From assembly GCA_045128915.1 (NCBI GenBank), contig JBGVIT010000078.1, forward strand, positions 1 through 64,000: a DNA stretch of 64,000 nt, given 5' to 3'. The translations under genes and the position numbers were made by a program. The notes below the pieces were generated by a model. It saw only the letters and a program-made list of their open reading frames with translations. It had not been told where the DNA came from and made no database searches. Below are positions 8,853 through 16,915 of the stretch, in pieces; position 1 is the first letter of the stretch; every line of letters starts with the position of its first letter. The DNA comes from RGIG9115 sp045128915 (GTDB lineage Bacteria; Bacillota; Clostridia; UBA1381).

Positions 8853-8880
8853 ATTATACTACATTTGCGATTTTTGACAA
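8853..8880 (-). promoter_or_regulatory. Promoter of the aldolase-kinase-sialidase-fold operon
   Basis: Minus strand: TTGTCA, 16-bp spacer, TATAAT, about 25 bp before the aldolase start codon. Confidence 0.65.
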
Positions 8881-8958
8881 TACAATTCTACGACAAAATT
8901 TTATAATTTAGGGACATTTAAAAATGTGATTATATCAGAACTTTTTTTGATAAACATC

Positions 8959-8987
8959 TTGAATATTTTCCGAATAAGATATATAAT
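8959..8987 (+). promoter_or_regulatory. Promoter of the ABC-F gene
   Basis: TTGAAT, 17-bp spacer, TATAAT. It lies inside the upstream extension of the open frame, which argues for the downstream start at 9019. Confidence 0.65.
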
Positions 8988-9018
8988 GTTCAGTAGATTA
9001 CTTAAAGGAGAAAATTTC

Positions 9019-10572
9019 ATGAGCATACTCAATGCAGAAAATATAACCCATAGCTTCGGGGGAAGACAGATTCTTGAAGATGCAAGCTTCAGACTTCTCA
9101 AGGGCGAGCATATAGGACTTATCGGAGCTAACGGTGAGGGTAAATCCACGTTTTTAAAAATAATTACAGGTGAGCTTCAGCCTGAAAACGGTAAGGTTGA
9201 ATGGTGCAGACACATTACCTATGGCTATCTTGATCAATATTCCACGCTTGAAAAAGGCAAGACTATTATGGACGTTCTGCGCGATGCCTTTTCCCATCTT
9301 TCATCACTTGAAGCGCAGATGCTGGAAATGTATGATAAAATGGGTGAAGCCACAGATGAAGAGATTGCAGACATGATGGAGGAAGTAGGAGAACTGCAGG
9401 AGATTCTCGACTCTTCAGGCTACTACACTATTGACACGAAAATTTCCGAGTATGCAAACGGTCTGGGGCTTGGGGAAATAGGTCTTGACAAGGATGTAAC
9501 AGAGCTTAGCGGCGGACAGAGAGCAAAAGTTCTGCTTGCAAAGGTCCTCCTTGAAAACCCTATGATTCTTATATTGGACGAGCCTACAAACTTCCTTGAC
9601 GAAAATCATATTAATTGGTTGACAGAGTTTTTGCAAAACTATGAAAATGCGTTTATACTCGTTTCTCACGATATGCCATTTCTTACTCGTGTAACAAACG
9701 TAATATATCATCTTGAGAACACAGTTCTTACACGATATAAAGGAACATATGAAGATTTTCTCAGAATGTATGATTTGAAAAAACAGCAGGTTGAGCAGGC
9801 GTATAAAAAACAGCAGAAAAGAATTGCCGACCTTGAAGAGTTTGTGGCAAAAAATAAAGCAAGAGCCGCAACAGCAACTCTCGCAAGGTCGAGACAAAAA
9901 GAGCTTGACAAAATGGATAGAATAAGCATCGCTCCCGACAAAATCAAGCCGGTTTTCTCTTTTAAATCAGACCGTACACCCGGAAAAGTAGTAATATCAG
10001 CTAAGGGCTTGGTAATAGGCTACGATTCGCCGCTGACAAAGAAAATAGATGTGGAGATTGAACGAAATAAAAAAATAGCCATCAAAGGCGTAAACGGACT
10101 TGGGAAGTCAACACTTCTAAAAACTCTGCTTAAAATAATCCCTGCCATTGAAGGTGATGTTCAACACGACCAATTTATTAATGTTGGATATTTTGAGCAG
10201 GAAGAAAGTGCATCGGACAAAACTGCACTTGAGGAATTCTGGGACGAATTTCCTTCGCTTACAAATGCCGAGGCACGTGCTGCTCTTGCAAAATGCGGAC
10301 TAACCACCGAGCATATCACAACCCAGATGCGCGTTTTATCAGGTGGTGAGAATGCAAAGGTAAGACTGTGTAAAATAATGCAGAACCCTGCCAATATACT
10401 TGTGCTTGACGAGCCTACAAACCACCTTGACGTAGCTGCAAAGGAAGAGCTTGCCCGCGCTATAAAAGAGTTTAAAGGCACAGTTTTGCTGGTATGCCAC
10501 GAAAGCGAATTTTATATGGACGTAGTGGATGAAGTATGGGACGTATCAGATTGGAGTACAAAAATAGTATAA
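9019..10572 (+). CDS. ABC-F family ATPase (ribosome-associated)
   Basis: A 517-residue soluble protein with two ABC ATPase domains and no membrane segment, the ABC-F layout. Domain 1 has Walker A GANGEGKST (about 36-44), signature LSGGQRAKV and Walker B LILDEPTNFLD. Domain 2 has Walker A GVNGLGKST, signature LSGGENAKV and Walker B LVLDEPTNHLD. A charged linker (KKQQVEQAYKKQQKRIADLE) joins them, as in proteins that enter the ribosomal E site. Family roles are translation control or antibiotic target protection; it looks like the general housekeeping type but this is not certain. The ATG at 9019 is chosen because AAAGGAG lies directly before it and the promoter lies inside the longer frame. Confidence 0.92.
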   Translation: MSILNAENITHSFGGRQILEDASFRLLKGEHIGLIGANGEGKSTFLKIITGELQPENGKVEWCRHITYGYLDQYSTLEKGKTIMDVLRDAFSHLSSLEAQMLEMYDKMGEATDEEIADMMEEVGELQEILDSSGYYTIDTKISEYANGLGLGEIGLDKDVTELSGGQRAKVLLAKVLLENPMILILDEPTNFLDENHINWLTEFLQNYENAFILVSHDMPFLTRVTNVIYHLENTVLTRYKGTYEDFLRMYDLKKQQVEQAYKKQQKRIADLEEFVAKNKARAATATLARSRQKELDKMDRISIAPDKIKPVFSFKSDRTPGKVVISAKGLVIGYDSPLTKKIDVEIERNKKIAIKGVNGLGKSTLLKTLLKIIPAIEGDVQHDQFINVGYFEQEESASDKTALEEFWDEFPSLTNAEARAALAKCGLTTEHITTQMRVLSGGENAKVRLCKIMQNPANILVLDEPTNHLDVAAKEELARAIKEFKGTVLLVCHESEFYMDVVDEVWDVSDWSTKIV

Positions 10573-10627
10573 TTTCATTATAAAATTCAGTTTTTTGACT
10601 ATACTATGGTCAAGGAAGTGAAGTAAT

Positions 10628-11302
10628 ATGGATTTTATCAAAGTGATACTTACATCGTTGCTGTCTGCAGTATCTCTTTTTATAATCGCAAAGGTGTTGG
10701 GGCATAAGCAAATGTCACAGCTTGATTTTTTTGATTATATAAACGGTATAACAATCGGTTCAATCGCCGCAGAGCTTGCAACAGAGCTTGAATCCCCTTT
10801 GCAACCTCTGACTGCTATGGTTGTTTACGGCATTGTCGCAAGCATACTTACTTTGCTGGCGCATAAGTTTCCCAAATCCAGAAAGTTTGTAAACGGAACG
10901 CCCACAATTATCATGAATAACGGCAAGCTGTATCGTGAGAACATGAAAAAAGCTAAGCTTGAGCTTAGCGAATTCATGGTTATGTGCCGTCAGGAAGGGT
11001 ACTTTAATATAAATGATATCCAGACTGCAATATTTGAGTATAACGGGCGTTTGACAATTTTGCCCATAAGTACTAAAAGACCTCTTACTCCCGAAGATAT
11101 GAACATATCTCCTGAGAAAGAGTATATATTAACCGAAGTAATAATGGACGGCGAGATTCTTCACGAAAATCTCACTCGTCTGGGACTTGACCTTACATGG
11201 CTTGATAAGCAGTTAAAACAGCAAAATTATAATAGTGCAAAGGAAATATATCTGGGGATGTGCGACAAGAATAATAAACTCTCGCTCTTTCCTTTGCACT
11301 AA
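10628..11302 (+). CDS. DUF421 (YetF-type) membrane protein
   Basis: A 224-residue protein with three N-terminal hydrophobic segments (residues about 4-90) and a cytoplasmic C-terminal part. The stretch GHKQMSQLDFFDYINGITIGSIAAE is the DUF421 hallmark, and GTPTIIMNNGKLYRENMKKAKL is the start of its conserved soluble domain. Homologues YetF and YrbG-type proteins occur in many Firmicutes, and some are linked to spore function, but no reaction is known. It is alone on the plus strand and ends 10 bp from the convergent nitroreductase with no clear terminator between them. Confidence 0.88.
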   Translation: MDFIKVILTSLLSAVSLFIIAKVLGHKQMSQLDFFDYINGITIGSIAAELATELESPLQPLTAMVVYGIVASILTLLAHKFPKSRKFVNGTPTIIMNNGKLYRENMKKAKLELSEFMVMCRQEGYFNINDIQTAIFEYNGRLTILPISTKRPLTPEDMNISPEKEYILTEVIMDGEILHENLTRLGLDLTWLDKQLKQQNYNSAKEIYLGMCDKNNKLSLFPLH

Positions 11303-11311
11303 GGAATTCAA

Positions 11312-11830
11312 TTAAAAGCTGTCATAAAATACAACCTCATCTAAAGGTCTGAATGTTGAGTGCATTTCAATAGGTGCAGCATCTTCATGGGGGTATCCCA
11401 TTACAAGAAGCGCCAAAGGCTCAATATTTTCAGGGATATTATAAGCTTCTCTCATGGCAGCAGGATCGAAATGCATAACCCAGCATGAACCCACTCCTAT
11501 ATTATGAGCTTCAAGCATCATCTGAGTTGTAACTATTGCCGCATCAACAGGAGCAGACAGCGCCCCGTCATAAGGTCTTTTCCATGTTTCATTCTTGTTA
11601 TAGCATATAAGCATGGCACAAGGTGCATCAAAGTGACATTTGGTGCACTTTTTTAATTTTAGAACTGATTCATCTGTGTTCAGAACAAGTATTCTTTGTG
11701 GCTGAAAATTACATCCCGTAGGCGCTACATGTGCAGCTTTGAGAATTTTATCTATATGACTTTTTTCAAGATGTCTGTTTTCAAACTTCCTTACGGAATA
11801 CCTTTCCTCAATAACCTTTTCAAAATCCAT
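11312..11830 (-). CDS. Nitroreductase family protein
   Basis: A 172-residue flavoprotein of the nitroreductase superfamily. Seen: N-terminal IEERYSVRKFENRHLEK and HVAPTGCNFQPQRILVL for FMN binding, the middle DAAIVTTQMMLEAHNIGVGSCWV, and the C-terminal LLVMGYPHEDAAP. These enzymes reduce nitro compounds, quinones or related electrophiles with NAD(P)H; the substrate is unknown. The protein is short, as in the compact clostridial subgroup. It has Cys residues in KKCTKCHFDAPC (C-x2-C ... C), uncommon for the family and possibly metal-binding. The ribosome site is GGAGG. Confidence 0.9.
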   Translation of the reverse strand: MDFEKVIEERYSVRKFENRHLEKSHIDKILKAAHVAPTGCNFQPQRILVLNTDESVLKLKKCTKCHFDAPCAMLICYNKNETWKRPYDGALSAPVDAAIVTTQMMLEAHNIGVGSCWVMHFDPAAMREAYNIPENIEPLALLVMGYPHEDAAPIEMHSTFRPLDEVVFYDSF

Positions 11831-11957
11831 AACGATACCTCCGCAATAAATTATGTATCTATTCTATCATAATCATTCATAAAAGTCCATACCGAAAGTT
11901 ATAAAACCTGAGGACATAAGAATATAATTTACCAATAATCAAATTGGGAGGTTGTAT

Positions 11958-12470
11958 ATGAAGAAAACACTCATGGTATGGCAGAAGTCAGGTTTTGTAT
12001 TTACAGGTATTTTGGGAGTGCTTTTGCACTTTCTTTTTGATTGGACAAATCAAAGCTTGTCCGTAGCTGCTTTTTCCGCTGTAAATGAATCTATATGGGA
12101 GCATATGAAGCTTTTGTTTTTTCCTATGCTCGTGTTTGCGGTTTTGGAAAGTATATTTATAGGAAGAAAATACGAAAGCTTCTGGTGCACAAAGCTCAGA
12201 GGCATAGTCCTCGGCACACTTCTTATTCCTGCACTTTACTATACTCTTACGGGTGCATTCGGAGTAATTCCCGATTGGGTTAATATAGCCATCTTCTTTG
12301 TTGCTGCTGCGGCAAGCTTCTATATAGAATGGAAACTCCTGAACTTTAACCAACCGGAGTGTAAATACCCCGCAACAGCAATATTCTTTCTGCTGCTAAT
12401 AGCAGTATTGTTCGCAGTTTTCACATTCATCCCGCCGGAAATACCGTTGTTTATTGATAGCAGTATTTAA
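11958..12470 (+). CDS. DUF6512 family integral membrane protein
   Basis: A 170-residue protein with five predicted membrane segments. The conserved family stretch is LHFLFDWTNQSLSVAAFSAVNESIWEHMKLLFFP, with SxNESxWEHxK as the hallmark. Function is unknown. The ATG at 11958 follows GGGAGG by a good distance; a TTG two codons upstream is less likely. Its last bases overlap the end of a decayed gene on the opposite strand. Confidence 0.8.
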   Translation: MKKTLMVWQKSGFVFTGILGVLLHFLFDWTNQSLSVAAFSAVNESIWEHMKLLFFPMLVFAVLESIFIGRKYESFWCTKLRGIVLGTLLIPALYYTLTGAFGVIPDWVNIAIFFVAAAASFYIEWKLLNFNQPECKYPATAIFFLLLIAVLFAVFTFIPPEIPLFIDSSI

Positions 12471-12742
12471 TGAAGCTCAAATTTTTCATCTCCGCTGTAG
12501 AGGCGGTTGCTTCTTGCTATACGTTCATTAAGGTCGTTTTTGCCACATAAAACGGAGGCATGACTGAATTCTCATTCAGTTACCTGTTCGGGATTGCTGA
12601 GATACATGAGCTTGATAATCCATAAAACCTGCGTAAAATCAATGCTTTGGGGGGTTAAAAGCCTTTGTTGTTCTCTAAAATTTCGTATTGCCGCTTTTAG
12701 ATAGCTTTTTTTGGTTTCCGACAGAAAAGTGCTAGAAAAATG
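12467..12742 (-). pseudogene. Decayed gene: C-terminal fragment with an in-frame TGA
   Basis: On the minus strand one reading frame runs 92 codons from 12742 to a TAA at 12467-12469, interrupted only by a TGA at 12572-12574. The translation looks protein-like on both sides of the TGA: ETKKSYLKAAIRNFREQQ, QSIDFTQVLWIIKLMYLSN, then after the TGA VLCGKNDLNERIARSNRLYS and GDEKFELH. There is no start codon or ribosome site, so the N-terminal part is missing. I do not recognise the family. The simplest reading is a gene remnant with a nonsense mutation (TGG to TGA would do). It lies in a 540-bp zone that holds other fragments. Confidence 0.5.
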
Positions 12743-12773
12743 TCAGAAAAAATTATGAATTGTTTTGGAGCTG

Positions 12774-12802
12774 TTGAAAAATTTAAGAGGATGTAGTATA
12801 GT
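12774..12802 (+). promoter_or_regulatory. Promoter before a truncated PAS-type fragment
   Basis: TTGAAA, 17-bp spacer, TATAGT, about 37 bp before the ATG at 12839. Confidence 0.5.
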
Positions 12803-12838
12803 ATAGTTAGAAATGATAATTACAAATGGAGAAATAAA

Positions 12839-12925
12839 ATGTTAAATAAATTATTAAAAAGCATACTCGACCAAGACCTTGCCCCTGTGGTTGTTTGCAA
12901 TATAGACGATATAATCGTGTTATAA
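12839..12925 (+). pseudogene. N-terminal fragment of a PAS-domain-type protein
   Basis: A 28-codon frame behind a promoter and a GGAG site. Its product (LNKLLKSILDQDLAPVVVCN, IDDIIVL) resembles the first 28 residues of clostridial PAS sensor proteins, which continue V-Y-M-N-P. A stop replaces that continuation; the bases after it (GTGTTATAATATGCC) could read V-Y-N-M-P after a one-base shift, but the homology ends there. It therefore looks like the 5' end of a gene whose rest was deleted, not a functional small protein. Confidence 0.4.
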
Positions 12926-12969
12926 TATGCCTTAAACCTTGAAACATTGGAAATGACACAAAACATAAT

Positions 12970-13001
12970 ATAAAAACGGAGCTGCCGATTGGTAGCTCCG
13001 T
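12970..13001 (-). terminator. Terminator of the XRE regulator gene
   Basis: ACGGAGCT / AGCTCCGT with a further inner GCC/GGT pairing. On the minus strand the hairpin is followed by TTTTTAT. Confidence 0.7.
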
Positions 13002-13006
13002 TCGCT

Positions 13007-13255
13007 TTAGATATTAATATCAAGACCTTCGAAAAAGTCATCATATGAACAGTTGTAGATTTTCTTTAATTCAATAATTACACTTGCGCGGATATTGAGT
13101 TCGCCTGCTTCGTATTTTGCATAAGTACTACGACCAATATCACAACCACGGCGTTGTAGTTCAGCACAAAGTTTTTCTTGTGATATATCGTGGTCAAGTC
13201 GAAGTTTTCTTAAATTATCCCCCATATTACGGTCACGTCTTATTTTCTGTTCCAT
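13007..13255 (-). CDS. Small XRE/Cro-CI type helix-turn-helix regulator
   Basis: An 82-residue DNA-binding protein that is almost entirely one HTH_3 domain: MGDNLRKLRLDHDISQEKLC (helices 1-2), RSTYAKYEAGELNIRASVII (recognition helix and helix 4), LKKIYNCSYDDFFEG (helix 5). The start follows GAGGT. Upstream, facing away, lies a consensus promoter overlapped by TTGACCARTA half-sites, a typical arrangement for such a repressor. The gene it should control on the other side is missing or reduced to 21 codons, so this may be an orphaned regulator from a lost mobile element or small operon. Confidence 0.88.
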   Translation of the reverse strand: MEQKIRRDRNMGDNLRKLRLDHDISQEKLCAELQRRGCDIGRSTYAKYEAGELNIRASVIIELKKIYNCSYDDFFEGLDINI

Positions 13256-13278
13256 AGATTATACCTCACAATTCATAG

Positions 13279-13352
13279 TTGACCAGTATTGGTTGCAACT
13301 AATTATATTGTATGATATAATCAAGAAAAATATTGTCCGTGATATTGGTCAA
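13279..13352. promoter_or_regulatory. Divergent promoter/operator region of the XRE regulator
   Basis: A plus-strand promoter TTGCAA (13293-13298), 17 bp, TATAAT (13316-13321) is overlapped by ACCA-GTAT-TGGT (13282-13293) and followed by TATTGGTCAA at 13343-13352, the inverse of TTGACCAGTA at 13279-13288. Paired inverted half-sites at the -35 box and just past the start site look like repressor operators. On the minus strand a TATAAT at 13302-13307 could serve the regulator gene itself. Confidence 0.5.
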
Positions 13353-13373
13353 TTATTGTGAGGGGTAATTATT

Positions 13374-13439
13374 ATGAATGAAGAATTAAGATTGCACAGA
13401 TGTTGTAAGACGGCTTGTGAGAGGGTTAATGAAAAATAA
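13374..13439 (+). CDS. 21-codon open frame behind the XRE-controlled promoter
   Basis: A short frame with an AGGGG ribosome site and ATG, product MNEELRLHRCCKTACERVNE plus one Lys. It has three cysteines and no recognisable relative. Its stop falls on the following terminator stem. It could be a tiny real peptide or the stump of a deleted gene; I lean to the stump. Confidence 0.25.
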   Translation: MNEELRLHRCCKTACERVNEK

Positions 13440-13473
13440 AAAGCGTGATGACATTATAATCATCACACTTTTT
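13438..13473 (-). terminator. Terminator of tRNA-Ser(CGA)
   Basis: GTGATGA / TCATCAC hairpin flanked by AAAAAG and CTTTTT, with a long T tract on the minus strand directly after the tRNA. It can also end the short plus-strand frame. Confidence 0.8.
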
Positions 13474-13565
13474 GGCGGAGATGCAGAGATTTGAACTCTG
13501 GCGCCGGTTTGAGCCGACCTACTGCATTTCGAGTGCAGACCCTTCAACCACTTGGGTACATCTCC
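13473..13565 (-). tRNA. tRNA-Ser (anticodon CGA)
   Basis: Minus strand: acceptor GGAGATG pairs with CATCTCC, then G and an encoded CCA. The anticodon stem CTGCA/TGCAG holds loop CTCGAAA, giving anticodon CGA. The T-arm is CAGAGTTCAAATCTCTG, and a long variable arm marks a class II (Ser) tRNA. It has its own promoter and terminator. Confidence 0.95.
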
Positions 13566-13590
13566 TTATTTGTTTTCAAATATGTGAGTA

Positions 13591-13619
13591 ATTATATCAC
13601 GTGGTGGGGGATTTGTCAA
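13591..13619 (-). promoter_or_regulatory. Promoter of tRNA-Ser(CGA)
   Basis: Minus strand: perfect TTGACA, 17-bp spacer, TATAAT. Confidence 0.85.
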
Positions 13620-13708
13620 GATAAAATTGAGGGGGACAATGTTTGGTTATATTTTTTAAAACGCCAGCATATGTTTTTTATAAAAGAATATTTTTAGGAG
13701 GTCTAAGC

Positions 13709-15247
13709 ATGGATTTTATAAAAAAGAATCTGACGTTAAGCTCGCCTGTTAAGAGGGGATGCGGCGAGTTTGGGGTTGAAGGGGATATAATAGTTCCTGA
13801 TGTCTTGCCGGATATATTAAAGGTTGTACAAGTAGATGGTGCGGCAGTATTGCAATCGGCAGAAGTAAGCGACGGAAAACTTGTATGTGAAGGAAGACTC
13901 GACCTGAAAATTTTATACATACCTGAAGACGAAAGCTCAAAAATTAAAAGCATTACAACTTCTTTTAATTTCACTCATACTCCGTCAAATTCTGCGCCGG
14001 CAGAGAACTATTATACCGATATATCCGTAGATGTAACAAAGGTTGATTTTCACCTTACAAACAGCCGTAAAATGAAAATAAAATCTGTCGTTGCAGTAAA
14101 TTACAGCTTTATGGCAACGGAAACAATTAATATTGCAACAGAGCCTGAAGATGAAAATATGTTTGAGATAAGAAAAAAGGCGGCAAAGGTTTGCAGCTTT
14201 GTGGATTTTAAGGACACGCAATTTCTTGTAAGAGAAAGCCTCGAAATTCCTGCAGGACAAAGCTCTGTTTGTGATTTGTTAAAAGTTGATGCGACTGTAT
14301 GCGATACTGAATTTAAAGTAATAAGCGGCAGGGTGGTTATAAAAGGAGTATGCGGCATATGCGCACTATATACAGATTCCGCAAACTGTGTAAGATACTC
14401 TGATTTTGAGGTTCCGTTCACCGAAATCGTTGAGCTTGAAAATGCAGAGGAAGATACGGTTTTGTGTATTGATTACTGTGTAAAAGAAGTAAATTACAGA
14501 GCTGAAGCGGACTCGGACGGAGATGTGCGGATAATTGTTGCAGACGTAATAGTAGGCGCAAAAATCAGCGCATGGCAAGAATTAGAGCTTGATTACATAG
14601 AAGATTGCTATTGCCCCGGCAAGAGAATAAATGTAGAAAAGCAAATGAGACAGATAGAATGTATATTGTCAAAAGGTACTGCGACAACCACTTTACGCGA
14701 GGTTATTGCTTGTGACAGAAATGCTCCCAATTTATCGGGCATATACAGTCTTGTGGCAAAGCCGGTGGTTGAAAGCGCAAAGGCTGATAACGGCAGAGTA
14801 TGTGTTGAAGGCAAGGTGATTTGTTACTGTCTGTATGTGTGTGGTGGTGATGATGTACCCGTTTATAGCCTGAAGCATGAAATTCGTTTTTGCGAAAACA
14901 TTGAGGCGGAGGGTTGTACTACCGGATGTGATTGCAAGGTCCGTGCGGAGATAACCCATAAAAATTACGCTCTTAATTCAGCCGGTGAAACTGAGCTTAA
15001 AATTTCGTTGCTTCTTGATGCTGTAATGACGAAAACCGCCGATATTCCGTTAATATCCGTTGCACAAGAGGAAGAAGTGGAATGCGAATCAAAGAAAGGT
15101 ATTGTGATATATTTTGTAGGCGAGGGCGATACTTTATGGGAGGTTTCAAAACGCTATACTGTTCCCATGTCGTCAGTAGCAGAACTTAACGGGCTTGAAA
15201 CCGAGCATATTGAAAAGGGAATGAAGTTATTAATCCCATCTGTATAA
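13709..15247 (+). CDS. SPOCS (DUF3794) protein with C-terminal LysM domain
   Basis: A 512-residue protein made of repeated SPOCS/DUF3794 modules: the first has CGEFGVEGDIIVPDVLPDIL (20-39), others follow near residues 150 and 320. A LysM peptidoglycan-binding domain closes the chain (GEGDTLWEVSKRYTVPMSSV at about 472-491). There is no signal peptide. SPOCS-LysM proteins are typical of spore-forming Clostridia, where related proteins sit in the coat or cortex assembly of the forespore, so a sporulation role is likely but inferred. The start at 13709 is set by AGGAGG; the longer frame upstream is not supported. The gene is monocistronic and ends at a bidirectional terminator. Confidence 0.88.
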   Translation: MDFIKKNLTLSSPVKRGCGEFGVEGDIIVPDVLPDILKVVQVDGAAVLQSAEVSDGKLVCEGRLDLKILYIPEDESSKIKSITTSFNFTHTPSNSAPAENYYTDISVDVTKVDFHLTNSRKMKIKSVVAVNYSFMATETINIATEPEDENMFEIRKKAAKVCSFVDFKDTQFLVRESLEIPAGQSSVCDLLKVDATVCDTEFKVISGRVVIKGVCGICALYTDSANCVRYSDFEVPFTEIVELENAEEDTVLCIDYCVKEVNYRAEADSDGDVRIIVADVIVGAKISAWQELELDYIEDCYCPGKRINVEKQMRQIECILSKGTATTTLREVIACDRNAPNLSGIYSLVAKPVVESAKADNGRVCVEGKVICYCLYVCGGDDVPVYSLKHEIRFCENIEAEGCTTGCDCKVRAEITHKNYALNSAGETELKISLLLDAVMTKTADIPLISVAQEEEVECESKKGIVIYFVGEGDTLWEVSKRYTVPMSSVAELNGLETEHIEKGMKLLIPSV

Positions 15248-15250
15248 TAA

Positions 15251-15284
15251 TAAACAGGATGTTGTAAAAGCAACATCCTGTTTA
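15251..15284. terminator. Bidirectional terminator
   Basis: TAAACAGGATGTTG / CAACATCCTGTTTA with a 6-nt loop, between the SPOCS gene (plus) and citrate synthase (minus). Confidence 0.88.
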
Positions 15285-15290
15285 TTATTT

Positions 15291-16649
15291 TCAGCGTTTG
15301 TTAAAATCAATGTATTCCTTTTCGTTTGCGACACTCATGTATGCAGGACGTATGATTTTACATGCATTTATCAGCTCTTCCAGACGATGTGCGCTCCAGC
15401 CTGCAAGTCGTGCAATGGCAAATATGGGAGTATAAAGCTCCTGGGGAAGCTCAAGCATCTTGTATGCAAAGCCGCTGTAAAAATCAACATTTGCGCTGAC
15501 GCCCTTATATATCTTCTTTTCCTCTGCTATAACATCAGGAGCAAGACGCTCAACTGTTGCCAGAAGGCTATATTCATCTGAAAGCTGTTTTTCTTTCGAA
15601 AGCTGCTGTACAAACGTCTTGAAAACCCTTGCTCGAGGATCCGATATAGAATAAACTGCATGTCCCATACCATAAATAAGTCCTGACTTGTCAAATGCTT
15701 CTCTGTGAAGAAGCTTTCGCAGATAGTTCTTTATCTCGTCTTCATCGTCCCATTGTCTGACCTGCTGCTTCATATCATCAAACATCTGTACTACCTTAAT
15801 ATTGGCACCGCCGTGCTTTGGACCTTTGAGCGAGCAAAGTCCTGCGGCTATGGCAGAATATGTGTCCGTGCCGGAGCTGGTCACAACTCTTGTAGTAAAG
15901 GTTGAGTTGTTACCGCCCCCATGCTCTGCGTGGAGAACAAGTGCCATGTCAAGTACCTGCGCTTCGAGATGTGTATAATTTGAATCGGCACGAAGCATCC
16001 GCAAAATATTTTCAGCAGTTGAAAGGTTTTCGCCCGGTGAGTGAATAAATAAGCTTTGACCTTTATTATAATGGTTATGCGCCTGATATGAGTATATGGA
16101 AAGCAGAGGTAAAACAGATATAAGCTGGATACATTGGCGCAGCACATTGGGAACAGTTGTATCTGTTGCATTTTTATCATATGATGAGAGGGTGAGCACA
16201 CTTTTTGCAAGAGCGTTCATAATATCGCTGTTGGGTGCTTTCATCACAACATCACGTACAAAGTTGGTTGGCAGTGTTCTGTTGGCAGAGAGAGTAAGGT
16301 TGAATTCTTCCAACTGAGCCGGCGTTGGAAGCTCGCCAAAAAGCAGAAGATATACAACTTCCTCAAATCCGAATCTGTTATCCTTTATAAATCCGTTAAT
16401 AATGTCATTTATATTATATCCACGATAGAACAGCTCGCCGTGCCATGGTATAATTTTGCCGTTTTCTTCCTTTGTCTGACGTATTTCTGATATTTCCGTA
16501 AGTCCGGTGAGTACGCCTTTACCGTTAATGTCGCGCAGCCCTTTTTTTACATCGTATTTTGCATAAAGCTCACTGTCTATCATACCATGATTGGAACAAA
16601 GCTCTGCCCATGCTTTTATCTGAGGTGTAATGTCTGAATAATTAGCCAT
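15291..16649 (-). CDS. gltA: Citrate synthase
   Basis: A 452-residue citrate (or 2-methylcitrate) synthase condensing acetyl-CoA with oxaloacetate. Catalytic regions are present: HAEHGGGNNSTFTTRVVTSS with the first active-site His, GMGHAVYSISDPRA with the second, and ANVDFYSGF with the catalytic Asp. The C-terminal RLAGWSAHRLE and RPAYMS stretches bind substrate. It is the 450-residue form common in Clostridia, with an N-terminal extension relative to the archaeal type. The start at 16649 follows GGAGGT; eleven more codons upstream lack a site. It is divergent from the oxaloacetate decarboxylase operon, so enzymes that use and destroy oxaloacetate share one intergenic region. Confidence 0.93.
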   Translation of the reverse strand: MANYSDITPQIKAWAELCSNHGMIDSELYAKYDVKKGLRDINGKGVLTGLTEISEIRQTKEENGKIIPWHGELFYRGYNINDIINGFIKDNRFGFEEVVYLLLFGELPTPAQLEEFNLTLSANRTLPTNFVRDVVMKAPNSDIMNALAKSVLTLSSYDKNATDTTVPNVLRQCIQLISVLPLLSIYSYQAHNHYNKGQSLFIHSPGENLSTAENILRMLRADSNYTHLEAQVLDMALVLHAEHGGGNNSTFTTRVVTSSGTDTYSAIAAGLCSLKGPKHGGANIKVVQMFDDMKQQVRQWDDEDEIKNYLRKLLHREAFDKSGLIYGMGHAVYSISDPRARVFKTFVQQLSKEKQLSDEYSLLATVERLAPDVIAEEKKIYKGVSANVDFYSGFAYKMLELPQELYTPIFAIARLAGWSAHRLEELINACKIIRPAYMSVANEKEYIDFNKR

Positions 16650-16693
16650 GAAAGTACCTCCATTCTTCGATAATTGACTCATAAACTATCTAA

Positions 16694-16722
16694 ATAATAC
16701 CATAATTTATAAGACTTTTCAA
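16694..16722 (-). promoter_or_regulatory. Promoter of citrate synthase
   Basis: Minus strand: TTGAAA, 17-bp spacer, TATTAT. Confidence 0.6.
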
Positions 16723-16886
16723 TAATTCACAAAATTAATTCACAATATTTTCATAAAATCGGAATCAGACTCAATATTTAGTAGTATTACCATATAAATA
16801 AGAATTATTTTTTGTATATAATGTGTAAAACTTGGTTGCGCAAATGGAAAATATTAAATGCAAAATGCTGATAAATCGAAAAACTA

Positions 16887-16915
16887 TTGTAAAATGCACG
16901 CAAATTTGATACAAT
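16887..16915 (+). promoter_or_regulatory. Probable promoter of the oxaloacetate decarboxylase operon
   Basis: TTGTAA, 17-bp spacer, TACAAT. It is bracketed by an inverted repeat, AATCGAAA at about 16873 and TTTCGATT at about 16922, which could be an operator. The 5' leader would be about 210 nt and contains AAGGATA ... TATCCTT (about 17059-17099), able to close a hairpin just before the AAAGGAGG ribosome site. The rest of the 16723-17131 gap is A/T-rich with no gene visible. Confidence 0.5.

Noticed and set aside
8926..9018. N-terminal extension of the ABC-F protein
   Set aside because: The extension contains the promoter (TTGAAT-17-TATAAT) and no ribosome site; the ATG at 9019 has AAAGGAG.
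12572..12574. Selenocysteine codon in the broken minus-strand gene
   Set aside because: No start codon, no ribosome site and no convincing SECIS-type hairpin; a nonsense mutation in a remnant is simpler.
12740..12799. Plus-strand 19-codon frame starting ATGTCAGAAAAA
   Set aside because: It lacks a ribosome site, lies over the start of the remnant and ends inside the next promoter.
13007..13439. Toxin-antitoxin pair (XRE antitoxin plus small toxin)
   Set aside because: No toxin-sized frame is present on either side; only 21 codons remain.
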